DNA from: Clostridia bacterium
GTDB taxonomy: Bacteria > Bacillota > Clostridia > Christensenellales > QALW01
Direction: 5' to 3'
Length of the DNA stretch: 64,000 nucleotides
NCBI GenBank assembly: GCA_900769815.1
Contig: CAAGID010000030.1
Span: 81,722 to 145,721, forward strand
A model generated the notes under the pieces. The model saw only the letters and a program-made list of their open reading frames with translations, made no database searches and was not told where the DNA came from. Within the stretch, counting starts at the first letter, position 1. Every line of letters starts with the position of its first letter. Below, in pieces: positions 25,597-36,826 of the stretch. The position numbers were made by a program, and so were the translations under genes.

Positions 25597-27564
25597 CTAC
25601 CTCGAATTCGTTTCTTTGATTTTACCTGTTTCGTATGCCTTTAAAAGCATAGTTAAATCCGCTATTCTTTCGGAAATTTTCTTTCCCGTATCAGTATTTT
25701 TAACAAGAATATCATTATCGGAATGTTCAAAAACAACTGTATCCGAAACTACATCCGTATTATTCTTGATGGCCTCATCAGCCCCGCAAAATGGCTCATG
25801 TGCAGATATGCGCATACCTTGTGCATTATAAATAAGTGTATATCCTGCAATGCCCGTTTTGTTTCTGTAAGCCTTACAGAAGCCACCGTCAATAACGATT
25901 ACCCTGCCACCTGCTTTCACAGGTGCTTCGCCTAAATTTTTACGAACGGGAATGTGGCCGTTTATTATGTGTGCAGTATCTTCATTAAGCCCGAATTCTT
26001 TTAAAATACATTTTATCGTATTTTCATTTTCATAACAAGTATAATATGCATTTTTAGGCTCACTCCAAGCCTCCTTATCATCAATAAGCAAGCGTTCAAA
26101 GGTTGCCATTTTCTTTCTTCCGCATAAAGGCGAATCTTTACCGCACCACAAAAACCACATAATATCTTTACCCTGTTGCTTTTGCTTGGTGCCCTCAAGA
26201 GAAAAATACCCTTGACGTGCCTTTTTATCGAAATAGTCTAGTAGCTCTCTGCCGCATTTATTTTCGCCGGCTTCAAGCTTCATAAAGGTTCCGTCATCAT
26301 TTAAAGGTATACAGCCATGGAACAAAAGATTCCCGTTAAAAACAGTATACATTTCGCCTTTTTCAAACAAAAATCCTACGTGACGCTGAAGCTTTTCTGA
26401 ACGCATAAAGGCATTTTTTAAATACAGCATAACCTCTGCTTCTTCGTTAGTAAGTTTATATGGCTGAACGGGGTCAATGGTGGGAAAATCTGCATCCTTA
26501 AGCTTATAGATTTGATTATCAATAATTACAGTTCCTTGCTTTTTATCAATTTTATCAAGGAAAAGTCTGTCTTCCATTTTAAATTGAGGATTTCGTAAAA
26601 CAGTCTGACCTTCAAGCTTAAACTGAATAACGCTTATTGCCTTATGCATTCGAGCAATTAAAACGTCATCATCACTGTAATAAACGTCGCCTTCTGAATT
26701 GCCTTTGGGCATATAGCCTGAAACATCAGAGTTTTTATATACTTCCTGCGCAAAAAGTGAAAGAGGTCTTAAGGAAATACCATACCCTATTTCAACAACG
26801 TCAAGATTTTTATAAGTAATTGAATTGTTTAAAACCGTTGCAATACACGTTCTTGAGCCTGATGCTGCGCCCATCCAAAGAACGTCGTGATTGCCCCATT
26901 GGATATCAAGGGAATTTTCCTTAATAAGCTCTTCTACGATTATATCCGCACGGGGACCTCTGTCAAAAATGTCGCCTACAATATGAAGATGGTCAATAAC
27001 AAGACTTTTTATGGCTGAGCATACTGCAATAATAAACTTTTGTGCAGCGCCTATATCGATGATGGTTTTTACGATATTTTCATAATATCTTTCCTTGTTT
27101 TTTGCATCATAGTCGTTATTAAGAAGCTCATCGATTATATAATCAAAGCCGCTTGCCGTTTTTTTAAGGTGTTTTCTTACCTTTGACCTGGTATACTTAC
27201 TGCTTACAAAACGGCATATTTCAAGAAGTCTTACAAGTGTAATGTTGTACCAATCATCTTTATCTGAAATTTTTTCTAAAAGTTCATTAAGCTTTTCTTC
27301 GGGATAATATATGAGTGTTGCAAGCTCTTCCCTTTCCTTTAAGGTTACCGTTTTTGAAAAAAGCTGTTCAATTTTTCGCCTTATAACACCTGAAGCGTTT
27401 TTTCGGATATGCTGATAAGCTTCATACTCGCCGTGAAGATCACTCATAAAATGCTCAGTGCCCTTGGGTAAATTGAGTATTGCATTAAGGTTAATAATTT
27501 CGTTAAGTACTCTGTTACGGTCAGGATATTGTTTCTGAAGTTCAAGAATATATTTGTTTTCCAT
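25597..27564 (-). CDS. fbp: Fructose-1,6-bisphosphatase class III
   Basis: A 655-residue enzyme of the Firmicutes class III FBPase family (calcineurin-like metallophosphatase core). Metal-binding motifs in order are MSDLHGEYEAY near residue 40, DIFDRGPR near 198, WGNHDVLWMG near 224 and INGHIPV in the C-terminal third. It hydrolyses fructose-1,6-bisphosphate to fructose-6-phosphate for gluconeogenesis. The N-terminus LELQKQYPDRNRVLNEI and the total length match B. subtilis Fbp. It lies 47 bases downstream of fhs with no clear terminator between, so it may be co-transcribed with the purine operon. A good ribosome site (AAAGGAGAG) precedes the ATG. Confidence 0.96.
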   Translation of the reverse strand: MENKYILELQKQYPDRNRVLNEIINLNAILNLPKGTEHFMSDLHGEYEAYQHIRKNASGVIRRKIEQLFSKTVTLKEREELATLIYYPEEKLNELLEKISDKDDWYNITLVRLLEICRFVSSKYTRSKVRKHLKKTASGFDYIIDELLNNDYDAKNKERYYENIVKTIIDIGAAQKFIIAVCSAIKSLVIDHLHIVGDIFDRGPRADIIVEELIKENSLDIQWGNHDVLWMGAASGSRTCIATVLNNSITYKNLDVVEIGYGISLRPLSLFAQEVYKNSDVSGYMPKGNSEGDVYYSDDDVLIARMHKAISVIQFKLEGQTVLRNPQFKMEDRLFLDKIDKKQGTVIIDNQIYKLKDADFPTIDPVQPYKLTNEEAEVMLYLKNAFMRSEKLQRHVGFLFEKGEMYTVFNGNLLFHGCIPLNDDGTFMKLEAGENKCGRELLDYFDKKARQGYFSLEGTKQKQQGKDIMWFLWCGKDSPLCGRKKMATFERLLIDDKEAWSEPKNAYYTCYENENTIKCILKEFGLNEDTAHIINGHIPVRKNLGEAPVKAGGRVIVIDGGFCKAYRNKTGIAGYTLIYNAQGMRISAHEPFCGADEAIKNNTDVVSDTVVFEHSDNDILVKNTDTGKKISERIADLTMLLKAYETGKIKETNSR

Positions 27565-27611
27565 TTATTCTCTCCTTTCTCCCTAAAAAACTTAAAGACT
27601 TTGCTTAATTA

Positions 27612-29288
27612 TTAGAATAATCCTGTGATTTTGCCGTTAGCATCAACGTCAATACGTTCTGCGGCAGGTACTTTAGGAAGACCGGGCATTGTTAAAATAT
27701 CGCCGGTTAATACTACGATAAAGCCTGCACCTGCAGAAACCTTAACGTTTTTAATTGTAACAGTAAAGTTTTCAGGTGCACCCAGTTTGGTTGGGTCATC
27801 AGAAAAACTGTACTGTGTTTTTGCAATGCATACGGGAAGTTTATCAAAGCCAAGCTCAGTAAGCTGTGCAATCTGTTTTTTAGCGTTGGGCATAACGGTA
27901 ATTCCGTTACCGCCATAAACCTTTTTAACGACTGCTTCAATCTTATCTTCAATTGTTCCGTCAAGCTCGTAAGAGAAGGTAAAATCGCCCTTTTCTTCTT
28001 CGCAAAGACGAACAACCTCTTTAGCCAATTCTTCTCCACCCTTGCCGCCTTCTGCCCATACGGTGGAAAGCACTGTGTTTACGCCCAATTCCTTACACTT
28101 TTTGATGATGAAATCAATTTCATTATCGGTATCTGTGGGAAAACGGTTAACTGCAACAACGCAAGGTAACTTATATACGTTCTTAATATTTGAAACGTGA
28201 CGGAGAAGATTGGGAATACCCTTTTCAAGAGCCTCAATATCCTCAAAATTAAGCTCGGTCTTTGCCCTGCCGCCGTGCATCTTAAGAGCACGTACAGTTG
28301 CGACAACTACAACTGCATCAGGCGTAAGACCTGCCATACGGCACTTGATGTCAAGGAACTTTTCAGCACCTAAATCAGCACCGAACCCTGCTTCGGTAAT
28401 GGTATAATCGCCCATTTTAAGGGCAAGCTTTGTTGCCATAACTGAGTTACAGCCGTGTGCGATATTTGCAAAGGGTCCGCCGTGAACGAAGGCAGGAGTT
28501 CCTTCTAAGGTCTGCACAAGGTTAGGCTTAATGGCATCCTTTAAAAGTGCACACATTGCACCTTGAGCCTTAAGCTGACCGCAGGTAACGGGCTTATCAT
28601 CGTAGGTATAGCCTACTATAATTCTTGAAAGTCTCTCTTTTAAATCCGTAATAGAATTTGAAAGGCAAAGAATAGCCATAATTTCAGATGCAACGGTAAT
28701 ATCAAAGCCGTCTTCACGAGGTACACCGTTAGCTTTACCGCCCATACCGTCAACAACAAAACGTAATTGGCGGTCATTCATATCAACGCAACGCTTCCAG
28801 GTAATTTTTCTTACGTCAATACCTAATTGGTTGCCCTGCTGAATATGGTTATCAAGCATTGCGGCAAGAAGATTGTTTGCTGCACCGATAGCGTGGAAGT
28901 CACCTGTAAAGTGAAGGTTAATATCTTCCATAGGCACAACCTGAGCATAGCCGCCGCCTGCCGCACCGCCCTTAACACCGAAAACGGGACCTAAAGAAGG
29001 TTCACGAAGTGCAACCGTTACGTCTTTACCGATTCTTTTAAGGCCGTCGGCAAGACCGATCGTTGTGGTGGTCTTGCCTTCGCCTGCAGGTGTAGGTGTA
29101 ATTGCAGTAACAAGAATAAGTTTACCATCTTTTCTGTCAGTTTCTTCTAATAATGAAAGGTCAATTTTGGCTTTATATCTGCCGTACTGCTCAATATACT
29201 TTTCGTCAACGTGAGCTGTTTTTGCGATTTCGCTTATATTTTTCATCTCACAAGCCTGAGCAATTTCTATATCGGATTTATATTCCAT
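27612..29288 (-). CDS. fhs: Formate--tetrahydrofolate ligase
   Basis: A 558-residue enzyme with the family P-loop [15 protein letters not shown] near residues 64-78, [20 protein letters not shown], and [13 protein letters not shown]. It makes 10-formyltetrahydrofolate from formate, ATP and tetrahydrofolate. It follows purL after 11 bases, so it belongs to the riboswitch-controlled purine operon. This makes sense, because PurN and the AICAR transformylase in the same operon use its product, and the ZTP riboswitch responds when that product runs short. Length equals the usual 555-560 residues. Confidence 0.97.
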   Translation of the reverse strand: MEYKSDIEIAQACEMKNISEIAKTAHVDEKYIEQYGRYKAKIDLSLLEETDRKDGKLILVTAITPTPAGEGKTTTTIGLADGLKRIGKDVTVALREPSLGPVFGVKGGAAGGGYAQVVPMEDINLHFTGDFHAIGAANNLLAAMLDNHIQQGNQLGIDVRKITWKRCVDMNDRQLRFVVDGMGGKANGVPREDGFDITVASEIMAILCLSNSITDLKERLSRIIVGYTYDDKPVTCGQLKAQGAMCALLKDAIKPNLVQTLEGTPAFVHGGPFANIAHGCNSVMATKLALKMGDYTITEAGFGADLGAEKFLDIKCRMAGLTPDAVVVVATVRALKMHGGRAKTELNFEDIEALEKGIPNLLRHVSNIKNVYKLPCVVAVNRFPTDTDNEIDFIIKKCKELGVNTVLSTVWAEGGKGGEELAKEVVRLCEEEKGDFTFSYELDGTIEDKIEAVVKKVYGGNGITVMPNAKKQIAQLTELGFDKLPVCIAKTQYSFSDDPTKLGAPENFTVTIKNVKVSAGAGFIVVLTGDILTMPGLPKVPAAERIDVDANGKITGLF

Positions 29289-29299
29289 TTTTATCTCCC

Positions 29300-32200
29300 C
29301 TATTTAAAATATTTTACTGCCGAAGCAAACATTCTTATATCATAGTTTCCTTCAACATTTTTATAGAGTCCTTTACCTATACGCTCAGAGTGACCCATTT
29401 TACCGAATACCCTACCGTCAGGAGAAGTGATGCCTTCAATAGCACACATAGAATCATTGGGGTTAAAATGAATATCGCTTGTAGCGTTACCTTCTAAATC
29501 AACGTACTGCGTCGCAATCTGACCGTTTGCCTTAAGCTGTTCAATAAGCTTGGGATCAGCAATAAATCTGCCTTCGCCGTGTGAAATAGGCACGTTAACG
29601 ATGTCGCCTACGTTCATAAGTGATAACCAAGGAGATTTATTTGATGCAATACGTGTCCTTACAATACGTGACTGATGGCGTGCGATAGTATTGAAGGTAA
29701 GTGTAGGACAGGTTTCATCAGTATCAATAATCTTGCCGTAAGGAACAAGACCTAACTTAATTAGTGCCTGGAAACCGTTACAGATACCGCACATAAGACC
29801 GTCGCGGTTATCAAGAAGGTCACTTACGCCTTCCTTGATAGCACCGTTTCTGAAGAAGGCAGTAATAAATTTACCGCTTCCGTCAGGCTCATCTCCACCT
29901 GAGAAACCGCCGGGAATAAATATCATCTGTGCATCCTTAAGTTTTTTAGCAAAGGTATCAACGCTTCTCTGAATACCGTCAGATGAAAGGTTATTGATTA
30001 CGATGATTTCAGGCTCTGCCCCTGCATCGCGAACTGCTTTAGCTGAATCAAACTCACAGTTTGTACCGGGGAATGCAGGAATAAGAACCTTGGGCTTTGC
30101 AACCTTTATTCTTGGTGCAGGATAGCTTGTTGCCTTATATTCAAAATTCTCGATTTTATTATTGCCTTGGTCAATATTACAGCTGTATACGCTTTCAAGC
30201 TTATCTTCATATGCAGTAAGAAGCTTATTAAGGCAAATTTTTTCGTCCTTATACTCAATAACTTCTTCTGTCTGGGTTGTACCAATAAGGCGTGCATCTT
30301 CAATTTCTTCAGTTGCTTCAAATATGAATGCACCGTAATTATACTTAAATATACACTTGGGGCACATATTTTCATCATACTTAAAGCCTATTGAGTTACC
30401 AAAGCACATCTTCATAACTGCTTCGCCGATACCGCCCATACCTAAGGTATAGCAGGAAAGAATCTTGCCTTCACGCATAAGTGAAGTAATTTTATTGAAG
30501 GTAGCAATTAAAGATTCAGTTACCGGAAGACCGTTTTCATCATATTCAGGATAGATAGCATAAACCTTATTGCCTGCTTTCTTGAATTCAGGCGAAATAA
30601 CGTCCTGAACCTTGCCCGTTGTTACTGCGAAGGAAACAAGTGTAGGAGGAACGTCAAGGTCCTCAAAGGAGCCTGACATTGAGTCCTTACCGCCGATTGA
30701 ACCGATGCCCAATTCCTTCTGTGCTTTAAATGCACCTAAAAGTGCGGCTAAAGGCTTGCCCCAACGCTTGCCGTCCTTGCCGGGATGCTCGAAATATTCC
30801 TGGAAGGTAAGGTAAACGTCTTCAAAGGAAGCACCTGTTGCAATTAATTTTGAAACAGATTCAACTACTGCGGTGTATGCACCGTGATAGGGACTCTGTT
30901 CAGTAATAAAGGGATTATAGCCCCAAGCCATAAATGAGCAATCGTCAGTATGCTTCTTTTCAACAGAAACCTTCTGTACCATTGCCTGAATTGGTGTTAA
31001 CTGATTCTTACCGCCAAAGGGCATAAGCACTGTGCCTGCACCGATGGTGGAGTCAAAACGCTCTGAAAGACCGCGTTTTGAGCACATATTAAGGTCGGAG
31101 GCAATATCGAAATAATTTTCGGTAAAACTTTCCTTGATTTCCTTATTCTTTATTTCAGGCTTTGCGGGTGTAACTGTTATATGCTTTTCAGCACCGTTTG
31201 AGTTAAGGAACTCACGGCTGATATCAACAATCTTTTTGCCGTTCCAGTTCATAACAAGACGGGGTTCTTCCTTAATAACCGCAACGGGACAAGCCTGAAG
31301 GTTTTCTTCTTTTGCAAGTGCCAAGAATTTATCAATATTTTCTTTTTCGATAACAACTGCCATACGCTCCTGAGATTCGCTTATTGCAAGCTCAGTACCG
31401 TCAAGACCGTCGTACTTCTTGGGAACTGCATTAAGGTCAATTTCAAGACCGTCGGCAAGCTCGCCGATAGCAACAGAAACACCACCTGCACCGAAGTCGT
31501 TACAGCGTTTAATCATTTGTGTTGCTTCTTTATTTCTGAAAAGACGCTGAAGCTTTCTTTCTTCAGGTGCATTACCCTTCTGAACTTCAGCACCGCAGGT
31601 TTCAAGACTCTGTGCGGTATGTGACTTTGATGAGCCTGTTGCACCGCCGCAACCGTCACGGCCTGTACTTCCGCCTAAAAGAATTACAACATCACCGGGG
31701 GCAGGAACTTCTCTACGAACGTTCTCCTGAGGTGCGGCTGCAATAACTGCACCGATTTCCATACGCTTTGCAGCATAGCCGGGATGATATATTTCGTCAA
31801 CTATACCCGTTGCAAGACCGATCTGGTTACCATATGAAGAATAACCTGCAGCAGCGGTAGTAACAATCTTTCTCTGAGGAAGCTTTCCCTTTATAGTTTC
31901 AGAAACGGGCTTTAAGGGGTCAGCGGCACCTGTTACACGCATTGCACCGTAAACGTATGCTCTGCCTGACAAGGGATCACGGATTGCACCGCCAATACAG
32001 GTTGCTGCACCGCCGAAAGGCTCGATTTCTGTGGGATGGTTATGTGTTTCATTTTTAAAGAGAAGTAACCAGGGCTCTTTTACACCGTCAACTTCAACTT
32101 CAATTTTAACTGTACAAGCGTTGATTTCTTCTGATTCATCAAGCTTATTAAGCAAACCGTGCTTTTTAAGATATTTAACTGCAACCGTTGCAAGGTCCAT

Positions 32201-32989
32201 TAAGCAGATGGGCTTTGTACGGTTAAGCTCTTTACGTACTTCAATATATTCTTCATATGCCTTCTGTAAAAGTTCATCTTCAAACTTAACGTCATCAATA
32301 ATCGTAAGGAAGGTTGTATGACGGCAATGGTCTGACCAGTATGTATCAATCATTCTGATTTCAGTAATGGTGGGGTCACGGTCTTCTGACTTAAAGTAAT
32401 CCTGACAGAACTGAATATCGTCAGCATCCATTGCAAGGCCGTATTCCTTAACGAAATTTTCAAGACCTGCCCTATCAAGTTTAATAAAACCGTCTAAAGT
32501 TTTAACCGTTGTGGGAATTTCATAGTTAACCTTTAAGGTTTCAGGCTTATCTAAAGTTGCTTCCCTTGCTTCAACGGGGTTAATAACGTACTTTTTGATT
32601 TCAGCAATTTCATTTTCGGTTAAATCTCCGTAAAGAGCATAAACCTTGGCTGTTCTGATTAAGGGTCTATCGCCCTGTGAGATAATCTGAATACACTGTG
32701 CGGCAGAGTCAGCACGCTGGTCAAACTGACCGGGCAAATATTCAACTGCGAAAACGAAAGCACCGTCGCAAGAAATATCGTCAGTTACGATATCAAGCTG
32801 GGGCTCTGAAAAAACCGTCTTTTTTGCATAGTTAAAAAGCTCTTCGGTAATATTTTCCGCATCATAACGGTTAATTACGCGAACGTCCTTTAATGATTCA
32901 ATGCCCAATAAGTTATTGGCTTCTGAAAGAAGTCCTTTTGCTTCATTGGCAAGTTCCTTTTTCTTTTCTACAAAAACTCTGAAAACCAT
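29300..32989 (-). CDS. purL: Phosphoribosylformylglycinamidine synthase, single-chain
   Basis: A 1229-residue long-form FGAM synthase. Synthetase half: [10 protein letters not shown] (catalytic His region), [22 protein letters not shown] and the second repeat with [10 protein letters not shown]. The C-terminal class I glutaminase begins at about residue 970 with [16 protein letters not shown], contains [11 protein letters not shown], the nucleophile in [11 protein letters not shown], and late His/Glu in ISHGEGRF. It converts FGAR, glutamine and ATP to FGAM. Single-chain PurL of this type is seen in several Clostridia and Proteobacteria, so no separate purS or purQ is expected. It lies one base after purD. 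Each functional motif appears intact. Confidence 0.96.
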   Translation of the reverse strand: MVFRVFVEKKKELANEAKGLLSEANNLLGIESLKDVRVINRYDAENITEELFNYAKKTVFSEPQLDIVTDDISCDGAFVFAVEYLPGQFDQRADSAAQCIQIISQGDRPLIRTAKVYALYGDLTENEIAEIKKYVINPVEAREATLDKPETLKVNYEIPTTVKTLDGFIKLDRAGLENFVKEYGLAMDADDIQFCQDYFKSEDRDPTITEIRMIDTYWSDHCRHTTFLTIIDDVKFEDELLQKAYEEYIEVRKELNRTKPICLMDLATVAVKYLKKHGLLNKLDESEEINACTVKIEVEVDGVKEPWLLLFKNETHNHPTEIEPFGGAATCIGGAIRDPLSGRAYVYGAMRVTGAADPLKPVSETIKGKLPQRKIVTTAAAGYSSYGNQIGLATGIVDEIYHPGYAAKRMEIGAVIAAAPQENVRREVPAPGDVVILLGGSTGRDGCGGATGSSKSHTAQSLETCGAEVQKGNAPEERKLQRLFRNKEATQMIKRCNDFGAGGVSVAIGELADGLEIDLNAVPKKYDGLDGTELAISESQERMAVVIEKENIDKFLALAKEENLQACPVAVIKEEPRLVMNWNGKKIVDISREFLNSNGAEKHITVTPAKPEIKNKEIKESFTENYFDIASDLNMCSKRGLSERFDSTIGAGTVLMPFGGKNQLTPIQAMVQKVSVEKKHTDDCSFMAWGYNPFITEQSPYHGAYTAVVESVSKLIATGASFEDVYLTFQEYFEHPGKDGKRWGKPLAALLGAFKAQKELGIGSIGGKDSMSGSFEDLDVPPTLVSFAVTTGKVQDVISPEFKKAGNKVYAIYPEYDENGLPVTESLIATFNKITSLMREGKILSCYTLGMGGIGEAVMKMCFGNSIGFKYDENMCPKCIFKYNYGAFIFEATEEIEDARLIGTTQTEEVIEYKDEKICLNKLLTAYEDKLESVYSCNIDQGNNKIENFEYKATSYPAPRIKVAKPKVLIPAFPGTNCEFDSAKAVRDAGAEPEIIVINNLSSDGIQRSVDTFAKKLKDAQMIFIPGGFSGGDEPDGSGKFITAFFRNGAIKEGVSDLLDNRDGLMCGICNGFQALIKLGLVPYGKIIDTDETCPTLTFNTIARHQSRIVRTRIASNKSPWLSLMNVGDIVNVPISHGEGRFIADPKLIEQLKANGQIATQYVDLEGNATSDIHFNPNDSMCAIEGITSPDGRVFGKMGHSERIGKGLYKNVEGNYDIRMFASAVKYFK

Positions 32990-32990
32990 A

Positions 32991-34259
32991 TTATTCTCCT
33001 TTTGCCTTTAATGCCCTTGCGCCTATATCGTTACGATAATAAGCGTTTTCGAAGGAAATTTTCTTAACAAGCTTATAAGCTTCTTTGATTGCTTCTTCAA
33101 GTGTATCGCTTACTGCAGTTGCACCTAAAACACGCCCGCCGTTTGTAAGAAGCTTACCGTCTTTTAATGATGCACCTGCAACGTAGACGTTATCTTTGAT
33201 TTCCTTGGGGATATTCATTTCAAAGCCCTTATCGTATTTTTGGGGATAGCCCTTTGATGCCATAATAACACAGCAGGCATTTTTATCCATAAAGCTTACA
33301 TCAACCTTATCAAGCTCACCGTTGGTAACTGCCTGCATAACCGTTAAAAGGTCGCTCTTTAAAAGAGGAAGAACCACCTGTGTTTCAGGATCGCCAAAAC
33401 GGCAGTTATATTCAATAACCTTAGGTCCGTTTTTCGTAAGCATAAGTCCGAAATAAAGACATCCTTTAAATGTTCTGCCCTCAGACTTCATTGCATTGAT
33501 TGTAGGAATAAATATCTTTTCCATACATTCCTTTGCAATATCCTCAGTATAATAGGGGTTCGGCGCAACAGTACCCATACCGCCTGTATTAAGACCTGTA
33601 TCGTTATCCCCTGCGCGCTTATGGTCCATTGAAGAAATCATCGGTACAACAATGTTGCCGTCAGTAAAAGATAAAACTGAAACTTCAGGACCTTCTAAAA
33701 ATTCTTCAATTACGATATTGTCTCCGCTTGCACCGAAAACCTTATCTTCCATCATGCTTTTAACTGCATCGATGGCTTCCTGGCGTGTCAAAGCGATTAT
33801 AACGCCTTTACCTAAAGCAAGTCCGTCAGCCTTAATAACTGTAGGAATAGGTGCATCCTTAAGATATTCTAAAGCCTTTTCAACGTCATTGAAAACTTCG
33901 TACTGTGCTGTAGGAATATTGTATTTTTTCATAAGATTTTTTGAAAAAACCTTACTGCCTTCGATAATTGCCGCATTGGCTTTAGGTCCAAAGCAAGGAA
34001 TCCCTTCCTTTTCCAAAGCATCAACTGCACCTAAAACAAGAGGATCATCAGGTGCAACAACTGCATAATCTATGCGGGTTTTAACTGCAAAATCAACGAT
34101 TTTATCAATTTCCTTTGCACCGATGTCAACTATCGTTGCATCCTCTGCCATACCGCCGTTACCTGGCAATGCAAAAATCTCGGTTACATTTTTATTTTCT
34201 TTAAGTTTTTTTATGATGGCGTGTTCTCTACCGCCGCCACCGACAACCATTATCTTCAT
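32991..34259 (-). CDS. purD: Phosphoribosylamine--glycine ligase
   Basis: A 422-residue ATP-grasp ligase that joins phosphoribosylamine to glycine, the second step of purine synthesis. The N-terminal MKIMVVGGGGREHAI, ATP-grasp segments PTVIKADGLALGKGVIIA and VIEEFLEGPEVS, the DHKRAGDNDTGLNTGGMG loop and YNCRFGDPETQ are all present. It lies 9 bases after the AICAR transformylase gene and 1 base before purL. Length is normal for bacterial PurD. Confidence 0.97.
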   Translation of the reverse strand: MKIMVVGGGGREHAIIKKLKENKNVTEIFALPGNGGMAEDATIVDIGAKEIDKIVDFAVKTRIDYAVVAPDDPLVLGAVDALEKEGIPCFGPKANAAIIEGSKVFSKNLMKKYNIPTAQYEVFNDVEKALEYLKDAPIPTVIKADGLALGKGVIIALTRQEAIDAVKSMMEDKVFGASGDNIVIEEFLEGPEVSVLSFTDGNIVVPMISSMDHKRAGDNDTGLNTGGMGTVAPNPYYTEDIAKECMEKIFIPTINAMKSEGRTFKGCLYFGLMLTKNGPKVIEYNCRFGDPETQVVLPLLKSDLLTVMQAVTNGELDKVDVSFMDKNACCVIMASKGYPQKYDKGFEMNIPKEIKDNVYVAGASLKDGKLLTNGGRVLGATAVSDTLEEAIKEAYKLVKKISFENAYYRNDIGARALKAKGE

Positions 34260-34268
34260 ATTTTCTCC

Positions 34269-35453
34269 TTAATGATGGAATAAACGCATTCCTGTAAATG
34301 CCATAGCCATACCGTATTTATCTGCACATTCAATAACAAGATCGTCTCTGATTGAACCGCCGGGCTCGGCAATATACTTAACACCGCTTCTCTTTGCACG
34401 CTCAATGTTATCGGAGAATGGGAAGAAAGCGTCTGAACCAAGTGCAACACCGTCAATGGAAGCAAGATATTCCTTTGCTTCAGCATCTGTTAAGGGTTCG
34501 GGCTTTTCGGTAAAATATTTTTCCCAATTACCGTCTGCACACACATCTTCTTCATTTTTATTGATATAACCGTCGATTACGTTATCTCTGTCAGGACGTG
34601 AAAGTTCAGGCTTAAAGGGAAGATTCAATACCTTATCGTGCTGACGAAGGAACCAGGTGTCAGCCTTTGTACCTGCAAGACGTGTGCAGTGAATTCTTGA
34701 CTGCTGACCTGCACCAACACCGATAGCCTGTCCGTCATAAGCAAAGCAAACTGAGTTTGACTGTGTATATTTAAGTGTAATAAGTGAAATTATAAGATCG
34801 CGTACTGCTTCATCGGGAAGTTCCTTATTCTTTGTAACAAGGTTCTGTAAAAGTTCACGGTTAATTTCAAAGTTGTTTCTGCCCTGTTCAAAGGTAATGC
34901 CGAAAACCTGCTTATGCTCAATAGCATCAGGCACATAATTTGCATCAATTTTTACGATATTGTAGTTGCCGTTTCTCTTGGTTTTTAAAATCTCAAGAGC
35001 TTCAGGCTCATAACCAGGTGCAATAACGCCATCGGAAATTTCTCTTTTAATCATCTTCGCGGTGGTAACGTCACAAACGTCTGAAAGTGCTACCCAGTCA
35101 CCAAATGAGCACATTCTGTCAGCACCGCGGGCACGGGCATATGCACAAGCAAGGGGAGAATCATCAAGACCTTCAATATCATCAACAAAGTAAGCCTTTT
35201 TAAGCTTTTGGGGTAACTTTACGCCAACTGCTGCTGAAGTAGGCGAAACGTGCTTGAAAGAAGTAACTGCAGGTAAGCCCAATGCTTCCTTTAATTCTTT
35301 AACCAGCTGCCAGCTGTTAAAAGCATCAAGGAAGTTAATATAGCCCGGTCTTCCGCAAAGAATTTCAATGGGAAGATCAGAATCATCGTGCATAAATATT
35401 TTTGCAGGCTTTTGATTTGGATTGCAACCGTATTTTAATTCAAATTCTTTCAT
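34269..35453 (-). CDS. purH: AICAR formyltransferase, stand-alone (PurH C-terminal domain only)
   Basis: A 394-residue protein equal to the formyltransferase domain of bifunctional PurH. The catalytic Lys-His pair is in TSFKHVSPTSAAVG, and ARGADRMCSFGDWVALS and AIGVGAGQQSRIHCTRLAG are family signatures. It formylates AICAR to FAICAR with 10-formyltetrahydrofolate. The usual N-terminal IMP cyclohydrolase (MGS-like) domain of about 195 residues is missing: the frame begins at MKEFELKYGCNPNQKP with a good ribosome site. The gene upstream encodes a PurO-type cyclohydrolase that fills the gap. Spacing to both neighbours is 9-11 bases. Confidence 0.94.
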   Translation of the reverse strand: MKEFELKYGCNPNQKPAKIFMHDDSDLPIEILCGRPGYINFLDAFNSWQLVKELKEALGLPAVTSFKHVSPTSAAVGVKLPQKLKKAYFVDDIEGLDDSPLACAYARARGADRMCSFGDWVALSDVCDVTTAKMIKREISDGVIAPGYEPEALEILKTKRNGNYNIVKIDANYVPDAIEHKQVFGITFEQGRNNFEINRELLQNLVTKNKELPDEAVRDLIISLITLKYTQSNSVCFAYDGQAIGVGAGQQSRIHCTRLAGTKADTWFLRQHDKVLNLPFKPELSRPDRDNVIDGYINKNEEDVCADGNWEKYFTEKPEPLTDAEAKEYLASIDGVALGSDAFFPFSDNIERAKRSGVKYIAEPGGSIRDDLVIECADKYGMAMAFTGMRLFHH

Positions 35454-35464
35454 ATCTATACTCC

Positions 35465-36181
35465 TTACTTGTTTTTGTTTACTATTCTTGAATCATATTT
35501 ACCTGTTTCAAGGTCAATATATCTAACAAAAAGTGAAACCTTATTATCAGCATTTAAGTTCTTCCAGATAATGTCGGTTAAAGTATCAATATCCGTATCG
35601 GGAAGTTCAAGTGTTTTGGGCTCGCCCTCAAAGCTGGGAAGGGGGTTTCCGTCACACTTATAAGTATGGATAAACTTTGCTTTTCCGGGCAATGGATTTG
35701 AGTAAGCAAAAGTATATCTCTGGCAGGAGCTTCCGTCGCCCTCTGCTGATTTTAAAATTGACATTGCATAATTCATATCTCCTTTTTCAAGGCGGATAAT
35801 ACCTGAAATACGAGGTGTGAAGTTAGGTGCATCGTCTTCAAACTCACGGGTTCTTAACGCCTGTTCAAATGTCATTTGTCTGTCCATAAGCTCATAAATC
35901 GTATCTGTCTGGTCACCGTTTGTAACGATGGTCTTATTGCCAAGAACTCTTACGGGAGCATAAATGATAAGGTGTGGATCAACCATCTTAGACTCATCAT
36001 AAGCTTGAGTTCTGATGCCTTCGCCGTCTTCAACGAAAACGCGGTTACGGCTGTTTTCGCTTCTGCCCATAATAAAATACGCGGTAATTGCCTTTTTACC
36101 GTCTTTACTTTTGCCGATAATAATACCTCTGCCGTGGTAAGCTAAAGAATTAAGTTCATTTTCAAGAGTTCTAATTTCCAT
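35465..36181 (-). CDS. purO: IMP cyclohydrolase, PurO type
   Basis: A 238-residue protein matching the archaeal-type IMP cyclohydrolase family (PF07826): the opening LNSLAYHGRGIIIGKSKDGK, AYFIMGRSENSRNRVF, and DPHLIIYAPVR are typical. It closes FAICAR to IMP, the last ring step. PurO was described from methanogens and occurs in some Clostridia. It precedes a stand-alone AICAR transformylase, so the two replace the bifunctional PurH of most bacteria. The gene is 11 bases upstream of that partner and 15 bases downstream of purN. Start ATG follows GGAGGGCAT. Confidence 0.9.
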   Translation of the reverse strand: MEIRTLENELNSLAYHGRGIIIGKSKDGKKAITAYFIMGRSENSRNRVFVEDGEGIRTQAYDESKMVDPHLIIYAPVRVLGNKTIVTNGDQTDTIYELMDRQMTFEQALRTREFEDDAPNFTPRISGIIRLEKGDMNYAMSILKSAEGDGSSCQRYTFAYSNPLPGKAKFIHTYKCDGNPLPSFEGEPKTLELPDTDIDTLTDIIWKNLNADNKVSLFVRYIDLETGKYDSRIVNKNK

Positions 36182-36196
36182 TTTTATGCCCTCCGC

Positions 36197-36826
36197 TTAT
36201 TTAATAGTTGCTATACCGTTTTCAACGGTAATTCTTTCATCACAAAGTAATTTTACCGCTTGAGGTAAAATCTTCCATTCAGCCTCTTCCATTATACGTC
36301 TTTGTAACGTTTCAGGAGTATCGCCATTTAAAACTTCAACTGCCTTTTGCAGGATGATAGGTCCGCCGTCACACTCTTTAGTAACAAAATGAACCGTTGC
36401 ACCTGATACCTTAACGCCTTTTTTAAGGGCTTCCTCGTGAACACGGAGACCGTAATAGCCTTTACCGCAGAAGGAAGGAATAAGGGCAGGATGAACGTTT
36501 ACCATTTTATTAGGAAATGCGTTACATACCGCATCGCCTAAAATAGTCATAAAGCCTGCATAAACGATTACATCAGCCTTCTCTTCAAGAAATGCTTTAA
36601 GCATATCTTCCGTATATTTATCAACGCTGTCGTAATCTTTTCTTATCAGCGTTCGTGTTTTAATGTTATTCTGCTCTGCTCGGACAAGAGCATAAGCGTC
36701 AGCGTTAGAGGCTATAACGCAGGTAATTTTACCGTTACCCAGCTCTCCCCTCTTTTCAGCGTCAATTAACGCCTGAAGATTGGTGCCGCCGCCGGAAGCA
36801 AGAACAACTATATTTTTCTTATTCAA
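36197..36826 (-). CDS. purN: Phosphoribosylglycinamide formyltransferase
   Basis: A 209-residue GAR transformylase. VVLASGGGTNLQALID opens the protein, VNVHPALIPSFCGKG holds the catalytic His and the GxG loop, and HFVTKECDGGPIILQ contains the catalytic Asp. It uses 10-formyltetrahydrofolate. An ATG at 36844 lies in purM coding sequence with no ribosome site. A TTG at 36826, 6 bases after GAGGGTG, gives the family N-terminus MNKKNIVVL and is preferred. The gene overlaps the end of purM by 8 bases, indicating coupled translation. Confidence 0.95.
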   Translation of the reverse strand: MNKKNIVVLASGGGTNLQALIDAEKRGELGNGKITCVIASNADAYALVRAEQNNIKTRTLIRKDYDSVDKYTEDMLKAFLEEKADVIVYAGFMTILGDAVCNAFPNKMVNVHPALIPSFCGKGYYGLRVHEEALKKGVKVSGATVHFVTKECDGGPIILQKAVEVLNGDTPETLQRRIMEEAEWKILPQAVKLLCDERITVENGIATIK

